Shown here piece after piece: positions 28,088-36,065 of a stretch of DNA of 64,000 nt. Source of the DNA: Aeoliella sp052161615 (GTDB lineage Bacteria; Planctomycetota; Planctomycetia; Pirellulales; Lacipirellulaceae); the NCBI RefSeq assembly GCF_052161615.1, contig NZ_CP197417.1:3658001-3722000 (forward strand), given 5' to 3'. The notes beneath the pieces were generated by a model, which ran no database searches, was not told the DNA's origin, and worked only from the letters and a program-made list of their open reading frames with translations. Positions within the stretch are counted from its first letter, which is position 1. Each line of letters opens with the position of its first letter. The translations under genes and the position numbers were made by a program.

Positions 28088-28349
28088 AGCCGCGGAGCGG
28101 CGACAGCGCCTAGCCCGGGGCGCGAGCCCCTGGTGGGGGGACGATGTAGGTCGCCGCAAGCCGCGGAGCGGCGGCAGCGAGGATGATCCGTGAGAATCAG
28201 TCGGAACTCGCGTGCGTGTTCGGCGGAGATCGTGGCGGTGCAATACCGATGTTACGTTCGCTGTCGCCGCTCCGCGGCTTTCGGTGTGTGGTGGACGGGT
28301 GGTCCCGGGGCTCATGCCCCGGGCTAGGCGCTTTCGCCGCTCCGCGGCT
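28088..28349. repeat. Nested inverted repeat of AGCCGCGGAGCGGCG elements
   Basis: A 34-base element (28088-28121, AGCCGCGGAGCGGCGACAGC to GGGGC) recurs inverted at 28316-28349 with one mismatch. Two shorter copies lie between: direct at 28158-28179 and inverted at 28259-28280, the latter a perfect 22-base complement of 28087-28108. There is no gene from 27874 to 28448. Confidence 0.85.
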
Positions 28350-28410
28350 GGGGAACGAGGTCGGAGTCACAGCGCGCGAACGAAGTGGGGGAGAGGGGAC
28401 CCAGAAGGAA

Positions 28411-28446
28411 CACGTGAAGCGCCGTATCGGCGCGGAGCTTGATACG
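28411..28446 (+). repeat. Palindromic dispersed repeat, intact copy
   Basis: It reads CACGTGAAGCGCCGTATCGG then CGCGGAGCTTGATACGGC. The arms are GCCGTATC/GATACGGC, where the other copies have GCCGGATC/GATCCGGC or GCCGGGTC/GACCCGGC. It ends just before the amidase stop codon on the other strand and could act as its terminator. Confidence 0.88.
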
Positions 28447-28448
28447 GC

Positions 28449-29186
28449 CTACTTTTTTGCCGGTTTCGTGTCGGTGATTAGTTCGGTGGGGCCGTTCTTG
28501 AGGGGTGGGCCGAGGTCGATGCTGGGCTCTTCCCCTTCGAGCGTTTGTTCGACCCACTTTCGAAACTGTGGCTCGTTGCCTTCGAAGTACCTGGCGAAGT
28601 CGCGGCCGGGGCAGGTGGTTTGGCCTTTGGCGACGCGCTGGTGGGTGCTGATGTCCTTCACGGCAATATCATGTTGATCTACGATCCATGCGACGAGCGC
28701 GACGGCGGACTCCACTTGCTCCTTGCTGGGCCGCTGCAGTTCGAAGTTGCCCATCAGTTCGACGCCGATGTGGCCGTCGAGGTCGTACTGGGTGTTCGAC
28801 TCGGGCTGGAACTCCACCGGCCGGCCTTCGAAGATGCGTCCATCGGGGGCGATCATGAAATGGTACGGCAGGTCGGGCCAGTAGGTATTGCGAGGAGGCT
28901 GCTCGATCTGCGGCCGCCGCTTGCCCCAGGCCTGCATGTTGCGGACGAACTCCACCGGATCGCGATCGGTAGTCCACAGCACGCCGGCGTGATGAAGCGT
29001 GACGAACTTCGGTGTGTGACGCCGCTCTTCGCCGATCGCATCGGGTTTCGATCCCCACGCTTCGGCCGAGACGAAGTTGGCGGGCTTCTCGACGCGCGGC
29101 TGGTCGCTAGCCTCGGCGGCAGAGCAAGAGAATTCCACCAGCAGTGTGGAGAGAGTTGCTAGGTAAAGAACTTGCGAAAACGTCAT
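28449..29186 (-). CDS. Secreted N-acetylmuramoyl-L-alanine amidase (amidase_2/PGRP fold)
   Basis: A 245-residue protein with a signal peptide (about 1-24) and one amidase_2 domain. Zinc ligands fit the family: H in TLHHAG, H in STHQRV, and C in TTCPG; the catalytic Tyr/His region is YHFMIAPDG. It cuts the bond between muramic acid and L-alanine in peptidoglycan. It transcribes away from the candidate retron. No cell-wall-binding repeat is present, so it probably acts in the periplasm on the cell's own wall or on imported fragments. Confidence 0.87.
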   Translation of the reverse strand: MTFSQVLYLATLSTLLVEFSCSAAEASDQPRVEKPANFVSAEAWGSKPDAIGEERRHTPKFVTLHHAGVLWTTDRDPVEFVRNMQAWGKRRPQIEQPPRNTYWPDLPYHFMIAPDGRIFEGRPVEFQPESNTQYDLDGHIGVELMGNFELQRPSKEQVESAVALVAWIVDQHDIAVKDISTHQRVAKGQTTCPGRDFARYFEGNEPQFRKWVEQTLEGEEPSIDLGPPLKNGPTELITDTKPAKK

Positions 29187-29302
29187 GGCTAGAGAATGGT
29201 AAGCGGTTGATGGTCAGGTTAGATACTTTCCGCTAGCATAACCACAAACTAGCGGTGGGGACTCGCGGCTTCCCCTATTGCCTGAGAAATGGAGAAAGTG
29301 TT

Positions 29303-29590
29303 TTGGATCAGCGAATATTCTTATCCATCCTGCTCAGTTCGATGGGCGTGGCCGTGATGGTCCTCGGCTTTTTTTCTCTCCAATCGCTAATGAGCGCCAC
29401 GAGGGAATCCAGTGCCGGTGACAAACGAGATCCTTTCGTAGCAGGAAGCGTGCTTTCGGCACTATTCAATACCAAACACGAAAACGTCACCTTACGTCGA
29501 CTCCAGAAACGCACGATCTGGCTATTTTGCGGATCGATGCTTCTACTCTTCGTCGCTCGGCAAGTGTTAATCACAAACACACCTCACTAA
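29303..29590 (+). CDS. Small two-helix membrane protein upstream of the retron
   Basis: About 95 residues with two membrane segments: IFLSILLSSMGVAVMVLGFF near the N-terminus and TIWLFCGSMLLLFVARQVLI near the C-terminus, joined by a charged loop of about 40 residues. TTG 29303 is preferred because GGAGAAAG ends 5 bases before it; a GTG at 29255 would give 111 residues. It ends 59 bases before the retron RNA, same strand. The Ec48 retron effector is also a two-helix membrane protein (established); a shared role here is inference. It could instead be an unrelated small envelope protein. Confidence 0.6.
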   Translation: MDQRIFLSILLSSMGVAVMVLGFFSLQSLMSATRESSAGDKRDPFVAGSVLSALFNTKHENVTLRRLQKRTIWLFCGSMLLLFVARQVLITNTPH

Positions 29591-29649
29591 ACTCCTTGAA
29601 AAGCATTGCTTGACCCGCCGCGGATTGCCGCCGACAATCGATGGCACGC

Positions 29650-29817
29650 GGCGGCGAGGCACTTCAAGTTGGCGATGCGTGGCCGCGAGGCTGACGCTCG
29701 TCGGTCTGGGGTTACCCCAGGCGTGGTTGGAGGACTTGCATTTCGTCGCGCGAGGAGCCATACGCTCCACGTATCATTCCTCGCGCGTTACCGGTCTTGT
29801 TGAAGTGCCTCGCCGCC
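29650..29817 (+). ncRNA. Candidate retron msr-msd RNA
   Basis: An 18-bp perfect inverted repeat encloses the element: a1 GGCGGCGAGGCACTTCAA (29650-29667) and a2 TTGAAGTGCCTCGCCGCC (29800-29817). Inside are stem-loop 1, CCGCGAG/CTCGTCGG (29683-29704, one bulge), stem-loop 2, CTGGGG-TTA-CCCCAG (29706-29720), and a long hairpin, CGCGCGAGGA/TCCTCGCGCG (29747-29756 with 29778-29787) with an inner ATACG/CGTAT stem. This is the retron order: a1, msr stem-loops, msd hairpin, a2. The first unpaired base after a1, G29668, could be the branching guanosine. The RT start codon lies 8 bases after a2. Confidence 0.82.
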
Positions 29818-29825
29818 CTTTTCTC

Positions 29826-30779
29826 ATGGCTCGCAATCACCTTCGTCGCTTCGGTTTGCCTGAATTCGCAAACGACTTCGAGCTCGCCGAGTGGTTTCGT
29901 GTACCTCTGAACCAATTGCAGTGGTTTGCTGACTCGCGCGGTATGGAACGGACAACCGAGCGCGAACCGCTTCGCCACTACCGCTACCGTTTACTCGCGA
30001 AGCGTCATGGAAAGCTCCGTCTCATCGAGTGCCCGAAGCCGCGGCTCAAGGCATTGCAGCGCGTGGTGCTACAGGAGATCGTCGAGCGGATTCCACCACA
30101 TCCAGCCGTGCATGGTTTTCGGAAGCGGCGATCGATCAAGACGAACGCGGAGCAGCACCTTGGCAAACGGGTGGTGATTCGGCTGGACCTCGAAGACTTT
30201 TTCCCGACGATCACTGCCGCGCGAGTGCGTGGTGTCTTCACCGGAGTTGGGTACTCGCGCGACGTGGCGCAGATGCTCACGGGGCTTTGCACCAACTCGG
30301 CCCCGAGCAATGTGTGGCTCGATGCAACGAAGGGCGATCGCGTGGCGTACGCGCAGGGGAGTCGTTACTCGGCGCCGCACTTGCCGCAAGGCGGGCCAAC
30401 GTCCCCTGCCCTGGCGAATCTGGTGGCCTATCGCATGGATTGCCGACTTGCAGGACTCGCCCGAACGCTCGACGCCACGTATACCCGTTACGCGGACGAT
30501 CTAGTCTTCAGCGGCGACGACGAGCTAGCCCGCGGTGCCCGGAGTTTTTGCGCGAGCGCGAGTGCCATTGCGATGGAGGAAGGGTTTACGGTGAACTTCC
30601 GCAAGACGCGCGTGATGATGGCGGGCGTCCGGCAACAGGTGACCGGCGTCGTGGTCAACGCCCGCCCCAATGTCGCGCGGGAGGAGTTCGATCGATTGAA
30701 GGCCACGCTCACCACTGCATTCGCCACGGCGCGGAGAGCCAGAACCGCGACAGCCATCCCGAGTGGCGGCAGCACCTGA
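29826..30779 (+). CDS. Retron-type reverse transcriptase, C-terminus frameshifted
   Basis: From ATG 29826, RT blocks follow in order: the finger segment RLIECPKPRLK, HGFRKRRSI, NAEQH (107-111, the retron NAxxH), RLDLEDFFP (119-127, first catalytic Asp), LPQGGPTSP (186-194), RYADDLVFSG with catalytic YADD (222-225), GFTVNFRKT, and QVTGVVVN with the retron VTG (272-274). Retron RTs copy the msd of their own RNA into DNA. After residue 295 the frame yields about 22 unrelated residues, while the expected thumb continues in another frame at 30710-30862. An open frame reaches back to 29610, but that part covers the structured RNA and is unlikely to be protein. Confidence 0.85.
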   Translation: MARNHLRRFGLPEFANDFELAEWFRVPLNQLQWFADSRGMERTTEREPLRHYRYRLLAKRHGKLRLIECPKPRLKALQRVVLQEIVERIPPHPAVHGFRKRRSIKTNAEQHLGKRVVIRLDLEDFFPTITAARVRGVFTGVGYSRDVAQMLTGLCTNSAPSNVWLDATKGDRVAYAQGSRYSAPHLPQGGPTSPALANLVAYRMDCRLAGLARTLDATYTRYADDLVFSGDDELARGARSFCASASAIAMEEGFTVNFRKTRVMMAGVRQQVTGVVVNARPNVAREEFDRLKATLTTAFATARRARTATAIPSGGST

Positions 30780-30862
30780 TGGGGCGCGTGGCGCACGTGG
30801 GGATGTTGAATGCGGGGCGGGGGGAGAAACTCCAGGCGCTCTGGCGGCGACTAGAGTGGTAG
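30710..30862 (+). pseudogene. Displaced thumb segment of the retron reverse transcriptase
   Basis: This frame reads HHCIRHGAESQNRDSHPEW then RQHLMGRVAHVGMLN and ends LWRRLEW before TAG, the typical end of this RT family (R-x-H-L-x-G-R, then RGEKL and a final W). Inserting one C after CTC (30708-30710), giving CTC CAC CAC, would join it to residue 295 for a protein of about 345 residues. It may be a true deletion, a sequencing error or a site of frameshifting. Confidence 0.8.
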
Positions 30863-30892
30863 ATACAAACGCTGCTCATTCATCCATCGTGG

Positions 30893-31810
30893 CTAACGAC
30901 GGCGCTGCCAAGCGCAGCCAAGCGAGGTTACCGCCAGGGCAAGCCCAAATGATGAAGGCTCCGGCACAATGGTCGCCGTGAGATAGTACTGCAGAGGCCC
31001 AGCAAATTCAGGGTCGACAACTAGGGTCGCGTTGACCACTGTGCCCGGCTTTAAACGTAAACTCTGGGCCCGCTGAATGTCGAAGACCAAATCGATGCTA
31101 CTATCGTCGGCGTTAGAAATCGCTGAGAACAGATCGTGATCATTGTTTGGAAAAGTTAACGACTCCACCGGCACATTCGGAAGGATCTCGCCGTGCGGGT
31201 GCACGTCCTTGAGAACGATGGCTCGTTCGAGCACTCCCGTTCCGTTCGCGAGACCTGGCTGCAACGAGATGGTACTTCCGTGCGATGGAGTTCCCTCCAC
31301 AATTTGAAGAGCGGTGTCAACGGGAACCTGGTAGAAGTGATCTTGAGGCACGCCTTCGAGCAATGTCTGAATCTTAAGTAAACTACCGCTGGGAACCGTC
31401 AGTCTTCCAAGAAACAAGCTCTCTTTGTTTAAGGTCGAGGGCCCTCCCTGCCAGGTTGCCAATATCTCGGAATCATTCACGATCATGGCATGTTGAAAGC
31501 TGGGGTCTGTTTCCTCCTGGGTCAGCCCCCCCCATCCTATAAAAGTATCGTAGGCGAGTTCTGGAGCGGTGACCAAGGCGTCCGTTGAGGGAGGAACCAT
31601 GGAACCAAGCGGGTGCTGATAAAAGATCCCGCGTTCGAGTACTGCCCTCATCGTGAAGGTGCTAATGGTGCCAGTTCCAATCACCTTTAGGTCATAGGTG
31701 GAATGGCCCGGAATCGGACGGTAGGTTGGGTCTACGTAGAACTGGAACTCCGCCAAGCTGCATCGACTGCAGGCGAGAATGAGCATCGCGGCCATCGTTG
31801 CTTTTCGCAT
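30893..31810 (-). CDS. Secreted PEP-CTERM protein of unknown function
   Basis: A 305-residue protein with a signal peptide (MRKATMAAMLILACSRCSLA), a beta-rich body without recognised catalytic motifs, and a C-terminal VPEP, hydrophobic segment and RRR, the PEP-CTERM exosortase signal. The ATG at 31810 is chosen because the signal peptide starts there. It is convergent with the retron RT, 30 bases away. Such proteins are thought to be delivered to the outer surface or matrix. Confidence 0.8.
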   Translation of the reverse strand: MRKATMAAMLILACSRCSLAEFQFYVDPTYRPIPGHSTYDLKVIGTGTISTFTMRAVLERGIFYQHPLGSMVPPSTDALVTAPELAYDTFIGWGGLTQEETDPSFQHAMIVNDSEILATWQGGPSTLNKESLFLGRLTVPSGSLLKIQTLLEGVPQDHFYQVPVDTALQIVEGTPSHGSTISLQPGLANGTGVLERAIVLKDVHPHGEILPNVPVESLTFPNNDHDLFSAISNADDSSIDLVFDIQRAQSLRLKPGTVVNATLVVDPEFAGPLQYYLTATIVPEPSSFGLALAVTSLGCAWQRRR

Positions 31811-32080
31811 CACCGTTGTCCTTAAGTTCTTGGCGAAGGAGGGGCTAGTTATGCTCGTAAGAAACGGCGCTCCACGCCTATGCGGGTCGATTATACCCCT
31901 CGTCAAATCCGTCGAATAGCAGGAAACCCTGCTCGTCCCATAAATCAATGAGTCCTACACACCTAATGCGGCACTCTGGTCCGGCGATTTTCGATTCGTT
32001 CGCCGTGAGGTCGATCGATATAATGTCCGAGGGCACCACTCACCTTTTGCAATGTCGCATTACATCTCTCGAGCCTGTCA

Positions 32081-33409
32081 ATGACCTTTCGCCTGATCAC
32101 CACAATCCTACTTTGCTCCCTCTTGCGCGCGTCCTCGCAGTCGTGCCAAGCCGAGGTCTCGCTCACCGGCGTCAACCTCGCTGGTGCCGAGTTCGGCGAA
32201 GGCTCGCTCCCCGGCGTTTATAACGTCAACTACTCCTACCCCACGTCGGCCGAGGTGGATTACTACGTCGGCAAGGGAGTGAATGTGTTTCGCTTGCCGT
32301 TTCGGTGGGAGCGGATGCAGACCTCGGCCGGGGGCGAGCTCAATGCGGTGGAGGTTGCGAGGCTCGATGCGTTTGTGAATTACGCGACCGAAAAAGGGGC
32401 GCGGGTGATTCTCGATCCGCATAACTACGCGCGGTACTACGGCAACGTGATTGGCGGGGGCACGGTGACCAATGCCGACTTTGCGAATTTCTGGTCGCGG
32501 CTTGGTGGTCGGTACGCTGAGAACGACAAAGTGATCTTCGGCTTGATGAACGAGCCGCACGACATGCCGACCGAGCAGTGGTTGTCGGCGGCGAACTCGG
32601 CGATCGCGGCGATTCGCGCGACGGGGGCGAACAACTTGGTGCTAGTCCCCGGCAATGCGTGGACCGGAGCGCATAGTTGGAACTCGAACTGGTACGGCAC
32701 GCCCAACGGGCAGGTGATGACCGGCGTCGTGGACTCGGCCGATAACTTTGCGTTCGACGTGCATCAGTATCTCGATCGCAACTCGTCGGGGACCAGCGAC
32801 CAAGTGGTGAGCGAAACGATTGGTCGCGAGCGCTTGACCGACTTCACCAACTGGGCGCGGCAGAACGGGCATCGCGCGGTGCTCGGTGAGTTTGCGGTTG
32901 CGAACTCGATGGTTGGCACAGCCACGAATCAAATCGGCGACGAAGCGATCAACAACATGCTCGACTACATGGACGCAAACGACGACGTGTGGATGGGCTG
33001 GACCTGGTGGGCCGGCGGGCCGTGGTGGCAGGAATACCGGTACACGATCGAGCCGACCGGCCTCAGCAGCGGCAATCCCGTCGACCGCGCCGTGATGGAT
33101 TTGCTAGAACCACGCTTCGCTGGCATCAGCGAAAAACTCTCGGGCGACTTCAACGGCGATGGCTTTGTGAATCTCGCCGACTACACGGTGTGGCGGGATG
33201 CACTGGGGTCGAACAGTGACCTGGCGGGGAACGGCGTTGACGATGACGTGGTGGACGCGGCGGACTATGCTCTGTGGAAGTCGCACTTTGGCGATTCGGC
33301 AGCGGATGCAATGGGTACAGCGACACGGGTGCCGGAGTCGCGCGGGGCCGCAATGCTTTTGGTTGGGGCCTTGTCGCTTCTGGGTTGGCGACGAGTGGCG
33401 GGGCGCTGA
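32081..33409 (+). CDS. Secreted GH5 endoglucanase (cellulase) with dockerin-like repeats and PEP-CTERM tail
   Basis: A 442-residue protein. A signal peptide (about 1-24) is followed by a GH5 barrel with NLAGAEFG, VFRLPFRWERM, LDPHNYARYYG, the acid/base Glu in LMNEPHD and the nucleophile Glu in VLGEFAV. The pattern resembles GH5_5 endo-beta-1,4-glucanases. Two calcium repeats follow (GDFNGDGFVNLADYTVWRD and a second NGVDDDVVDAADY), then VPES, a hydrophobic helix and RR. It hydrolyses cellulose-like glucans outside the cell and is probably cell-anchored. Confidence 0.9.
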   Translation: MTFRLITTILLCSLLRASSQSCQAEVSLTGVNLAGAEFGEGSLPGVYNVNYSYPTSAEVDYYVGKGVNVFRLPFRWERMQTSAGGELNAVEVARLDAFVNYATEKGARVILDPHNYARYYGNVIGGGTVTNADFANFWSRLGGRYAENDKVIFGLMNEPHDMPTEQWLSAANSAIAAIRATGANNLVLVPGNAWTGAHSWNSNWYGTPNGQVMTGVVDSADNFAFDVHQYLDRNSSGTSDQVVSETIGRERLTDFTNWARQNGHRAVLGEFAVANSMVGTATNQIGDEAINNMLDYMDANDDVWMGWTWWAGGPWWQEYRYTIEPTGLSSGNPVDRAVMDLLEPRFAGISEKLSGDFNGDGFVNLADYTVWRDALGSNSDLAGNGVDDDVVDAADYALWKSHFGDSAADAMGTATRVPESRGAAMLLVGALSLLGWRRVAGR

Positions 33410-33556
33410 GGCGCGTCTTATACTGGGGTTCGATTCGGCGGGTTTGGATATTGGCTCGCGGGTCACCCGTTGTTCGATTACAACCGCGGCTAGCGCCGAA
33501 ACGGCTAAGATGCTAACGGCCGCTCCGCACTTAATTCTGCCTTGGAGTTTCCTGCC

Positions 33557-34246
33557 ATGCGTACGCTTGTGTTGTCGACGCTATTGATGCTGATTGCGAT
33601 TCCTGCTCTCGCGGAAGAGAAATCGAAGCCGCTTTTTGATGGCTCGACGCTCAAGGGTTGGCACGCCGATGTGCCGGCGATGGACGACGACAAGAACGCG
33701 AAGAGCCCGTTTATCGTTCGCGATGGCAACCTAGTGAGCCTCGGCACGCCGGGCGGGCACTTGATCACCGACGACGAGTTCGAGAACTATCGCCTGGAAG
33801 TCGAGTATCGCTTTGCGGGCGAGCCGGGCAATTGCGGCGTGCTGGTCCATGCGTCGAAGCCACGCCGGTTGTATGGCATGTTTCCGCAGTCGCTCGAAGT
33901 GCAGATGATGCACGAGAACGCCGGCGACTTCTGGTGCATTGGCGAAGACATCGAAGTCGAGAACATGGTCGAACGCCGCGGCCCGAAGGAGACATGGGGG
34001 GTCGACGGCGACAAGAACCGCCGCATCCTGAACCTGACCGATGGCTCGGAGAAGCCGCTCGGCGAGTGGAACACCATGGTCATCGAGTGCGTGGGCGACG
34101 AAGTGAAGGTGTGGGTCAACGGCGACTTGGTGAATCACGGGACCAAGTGCACCGTGAGCAAAGGTCAAATCTCGGTGCAAGCCGAAGGCTCCGAAGTGGA
34201 GTTTCGCAAGATCGACATGACGCCGATTGAAAAGATCAGCGAGTGA
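33557..34246 (+). CDS. Secreted DUF1080 (3-keto-disaccharide hydrolase domain) protein
   Basis: A 229-residue protein with a signal peptide (MRTLVLSTLLMLIAIPALA) and a concanavalin-like DUF1080 domain: LFDGSTLKGWH, GGHLITDDEFENYRLEVEYRF, GNCGVLVH, EVQMMHENAGDFW, EWNTMVIECVGD, VWVNGDLVNHG and ISVQAEGSEVEFRKI. Some members hydrolyse 3-keto-glycosides; most in planctomycetes are untested. ATG 33557 is preferred over 33542 because it begins the signal peptide. It lies in a run of plus-strand enzymes (32-36 kb). Confidence 0.88.
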   Translation: MRTLVLSTLLMLIAIPALAEEKSKPLFDGSTLKGWHADVPAMDDDKNAKSPFIVRDGNLVSLGTPGGHLITDDEFENYRLEVEYRFAGEPGNCGVLVHASKPRRLYGMFPQSLEVQMMHENAGDFWCIGEDIEVENMVERRGPKETWGVDGDKNRRILNLTDGSEKPLGEWNTMVIECVGDEVKVWVNGDLVNHGTKCTVSKGQISVQAEGSEVEFRKIDMTPIEKISE

Positions 34247-34313
34247 GACGTCATGAAATCTCGGAACCGGGTGCTAGCGCCCTGCGGCTGATTGAATCCT
34301 AAGGTGCCGGACC

Positions 34314-35162
34314 ATGCGGGACTTGTCGGAAATTCACGGACCGGTGGGCGAGCTGTTCGAAGCTGGCCCCATCGAGAGTGTGCTGTCGGCGGAGCAACTC
34401 GCGGCGTTCGATCGCGATGGATTCGTCGACGGCGTGCCGCTGCTGAGCGAGGCGCAGTGCGATGCGCTTTGCGCGGAGCTTGCCGAGTTCTTCGAGCCCG
34501 AGCATGAAGGGCACGAGTTGTGGCATGAGTACCACACCAACGAGTCGACGGTGCCCGAGCAGACGCTGTTTCATGCGCTCGGCGCATGGCGACTTCGGCC
34601 TGGATTCCACGATTTGCTTTGGCATGCCCCGCTCGTGACCGCGGCGAGTCAGCTACTTGGTGCGCCGGCGAGGTTCTGGCACGACCAGTTGTTCTGCAAG
34701 CCTGCTCATCATGGCGGCGTGGTGGCGTGGCACCAGGATTATTCGTACTGGACGCGCACCCAGCCGATGAATCATCTGACGTGCTGGATTCCACTGGATG
34801 ATTGCGACGAACAAAATGGCTCGCTGCAGTACGTCGCCGGCAGTCATCGCTGGGAACTATTGCAGAAGCCTGAGCTCGCGGGGCCGATGAACAACATCCG
34901 GCAGCACTTGTCGCCCGAGCAGGTGGCCTCGATGGATCATCCGCACCAGGTGATCGCTCGGCGTGGGCACGCGGCGTTCCATCACCCGCTCACCCTGCAT
35001 GGATCGCAGGCCAACAACAGCGATCGGCCGCGACGCGTCGTGGTGGTGAACTTCATCGCCGATGGCGTGCGAAGCGAGACCGACGAGCCGTTGCTCAAAG
35101 GAGTGCCGGTGGTGCCGCGAGGCGAAGTGCTCGCCGGACAGTTTTTTCCGCTCTTGTCTTAA
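34314..35162 (+). CDS. Phytanoyl-CoA dioxygenase (PhyH) family protein
   Basis: A 282-residue cytosolic non-haem iron oxygenase. The iron-binding H-x-D is in AWHQDYSYW and the distal His in TLHGSQANNS, with R further on to bind 2-oxoglutarate. The N-terminus (LSAEQLAAFDRDGFV) is typical of the PhyH family. Members hydroxylate diverse small molecules with O2 and 2-oxoglutarate; the substrate is not predictable. It has the same strand as the genes on both sides, with short gaps. Confidence 0.88.
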   Translation: MRDLSEIHGPVGELFEAGPIESVLSAEQLAAFDRDGFVDGVPLLSEAQCDALCAELAEFFEPEHEGHELWHEYHTNESTVPEQTLFHALGAWRLRPGFHDLLWHAPLVTAASQLLGAPARFWHDQLFCKPAHHGGVVAWHQDYSYWTRTQPMNHLTCWIPLDDCDEQNGSLQYVAGSHRWELLQKPELAGPMNNIRQHLSPEQVASMDHPHQVIARRGHAAFHHPLTLHGSQANNSDRPRRVVVVNFIADGVRSETDEPLLKGVPVVPRGEVLAGQFFPLLS

Positions 35163-35185
35163 GATCCTAACCCGCGAGATACCGT

Positions 35186-36061
35186 ATGTTGCTTCGCTAC
35201 GCCATCGTTTTAGTCTTAGTCGGTATTGGGTTCCCAGCGCAGGCAGAGGAAGAGCTGTCGCCGAAGATCCAGCCTGACGTCGTCTACGGACATAAAGATG
35301 GCTTGGCGATGACGTTCGATGTGCATCGTCCGGAAAAGGAAGCGAACGGCGCGGCGATCTTGTTCGTTGTTTCGGGTGGGTGGTACTCGATTTGGACGCC
35401 ACCGGAACAGTTGCGCCCGATGTTCGCGCCGTTCCTTGATCAAGGCTACACAGTACTCGCAGTGCGGCACGGTAGCAGTCCGCGGTACAAAATCCCCGAA
35501 GCGGTGGACGACCTGCAGCGCGCGGTCCGTTACGTTCGCTTGAACGCCGAAGAGCTTGGCGTCGACGCCGATCGCCTCGGCGTGATGGGGATGAGCGCGG
35601 GTGGGCATCTCTCACTGATGCTCGGCACGACGGGAGACGATGGCGACGCTAAGGCCACGGATCCGGTGGGTCGCGAATCGAGCCGCGTGCAGGCAGTTGT
35701 GGCGCTGGTGCCGCCGACGGACCTTCGCGTGGCGGTGTGGGAAGCGCCGGAGTCGCTGCCGGAGTATCGCCGATTTCCCGCGCTCGATATGCCACTCGAA
35801 GAAGCAGGTGAGCAGTCGCCGCTTACTCAAGTGACCGCCGACGACGCCCCGTCGCTGGTGATGATGGGGGGCAAAGACGATCTGGTTCCGCCGCGACATG
35901 GCGAGTGGATCGACGCGGCGTTTGAGAAGGCGGGCGTCGAACGGCGTCTAGTTGTTTTGCCTGACGCGGGCCACAACTTGTTCACGCCCGGAAATGCTGG
36001 CGAGGTGCAGGGGGCGATGGTGGAATGGTTCGACAAACACTTGGCAGCAGAACCAAAGTAG
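35186..36061 (+). CDS. Secreted alpha/beta hydrolase (BD-FAE/esterase-lipase type)
   Basis: A 291-residue protein with a signal peptide (about 1-21). The nucleophile elbow is GMSAGGH, the acid Asp lies in GGKDDLVPP and the His in DAGHNLF, a full catalytic triad. The position of the oxyanion-type loop (VVSGGWYS) suits carboxylesterases such as feruloyl or acetyl-xylan esterases. It starts 23 bases after the dioxygenase stop and follows the GH5 and DUF1080 genes, so a role in polysaccharide use is plausible but inferred. Confidence 0.85.
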   Translation: MLLRYAIVLVLVGIGFPAQAEEELSPKIQPDVVYGHKDGLAMTFDVHRPEKEANGAAILFVVSGGWYSIWTPPEQLRPMFAPFLDQGYTVLAVRHGSSPRYKIPEAVDDLQRAVRYVRLNAEELGVDADRLGVMGMSAGGHLSLMLGTTGDDGDAKATDPVGRESSRVQAVVALVPPTDLRVAVWEAPESLPEYRRFPALDMPLEEAGEQSPLTQVTADDAPSLVMMGGKDDLVPPRHGEWIDAAFEKAGVERRLVVLPDAGHNLFTPGNAGEVQGAMVEWFDKHLAAEPK

Positions 36062-36065
36062 GTAC

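Noticed and set aside
29610..29825. In-frame N-terminal extension of the reverse transcriptase
   Set aside because: It is open but covers the whole a1/msr/msd/a2 structure; the RT family blocks start after 29826. Kept only as an alternative.
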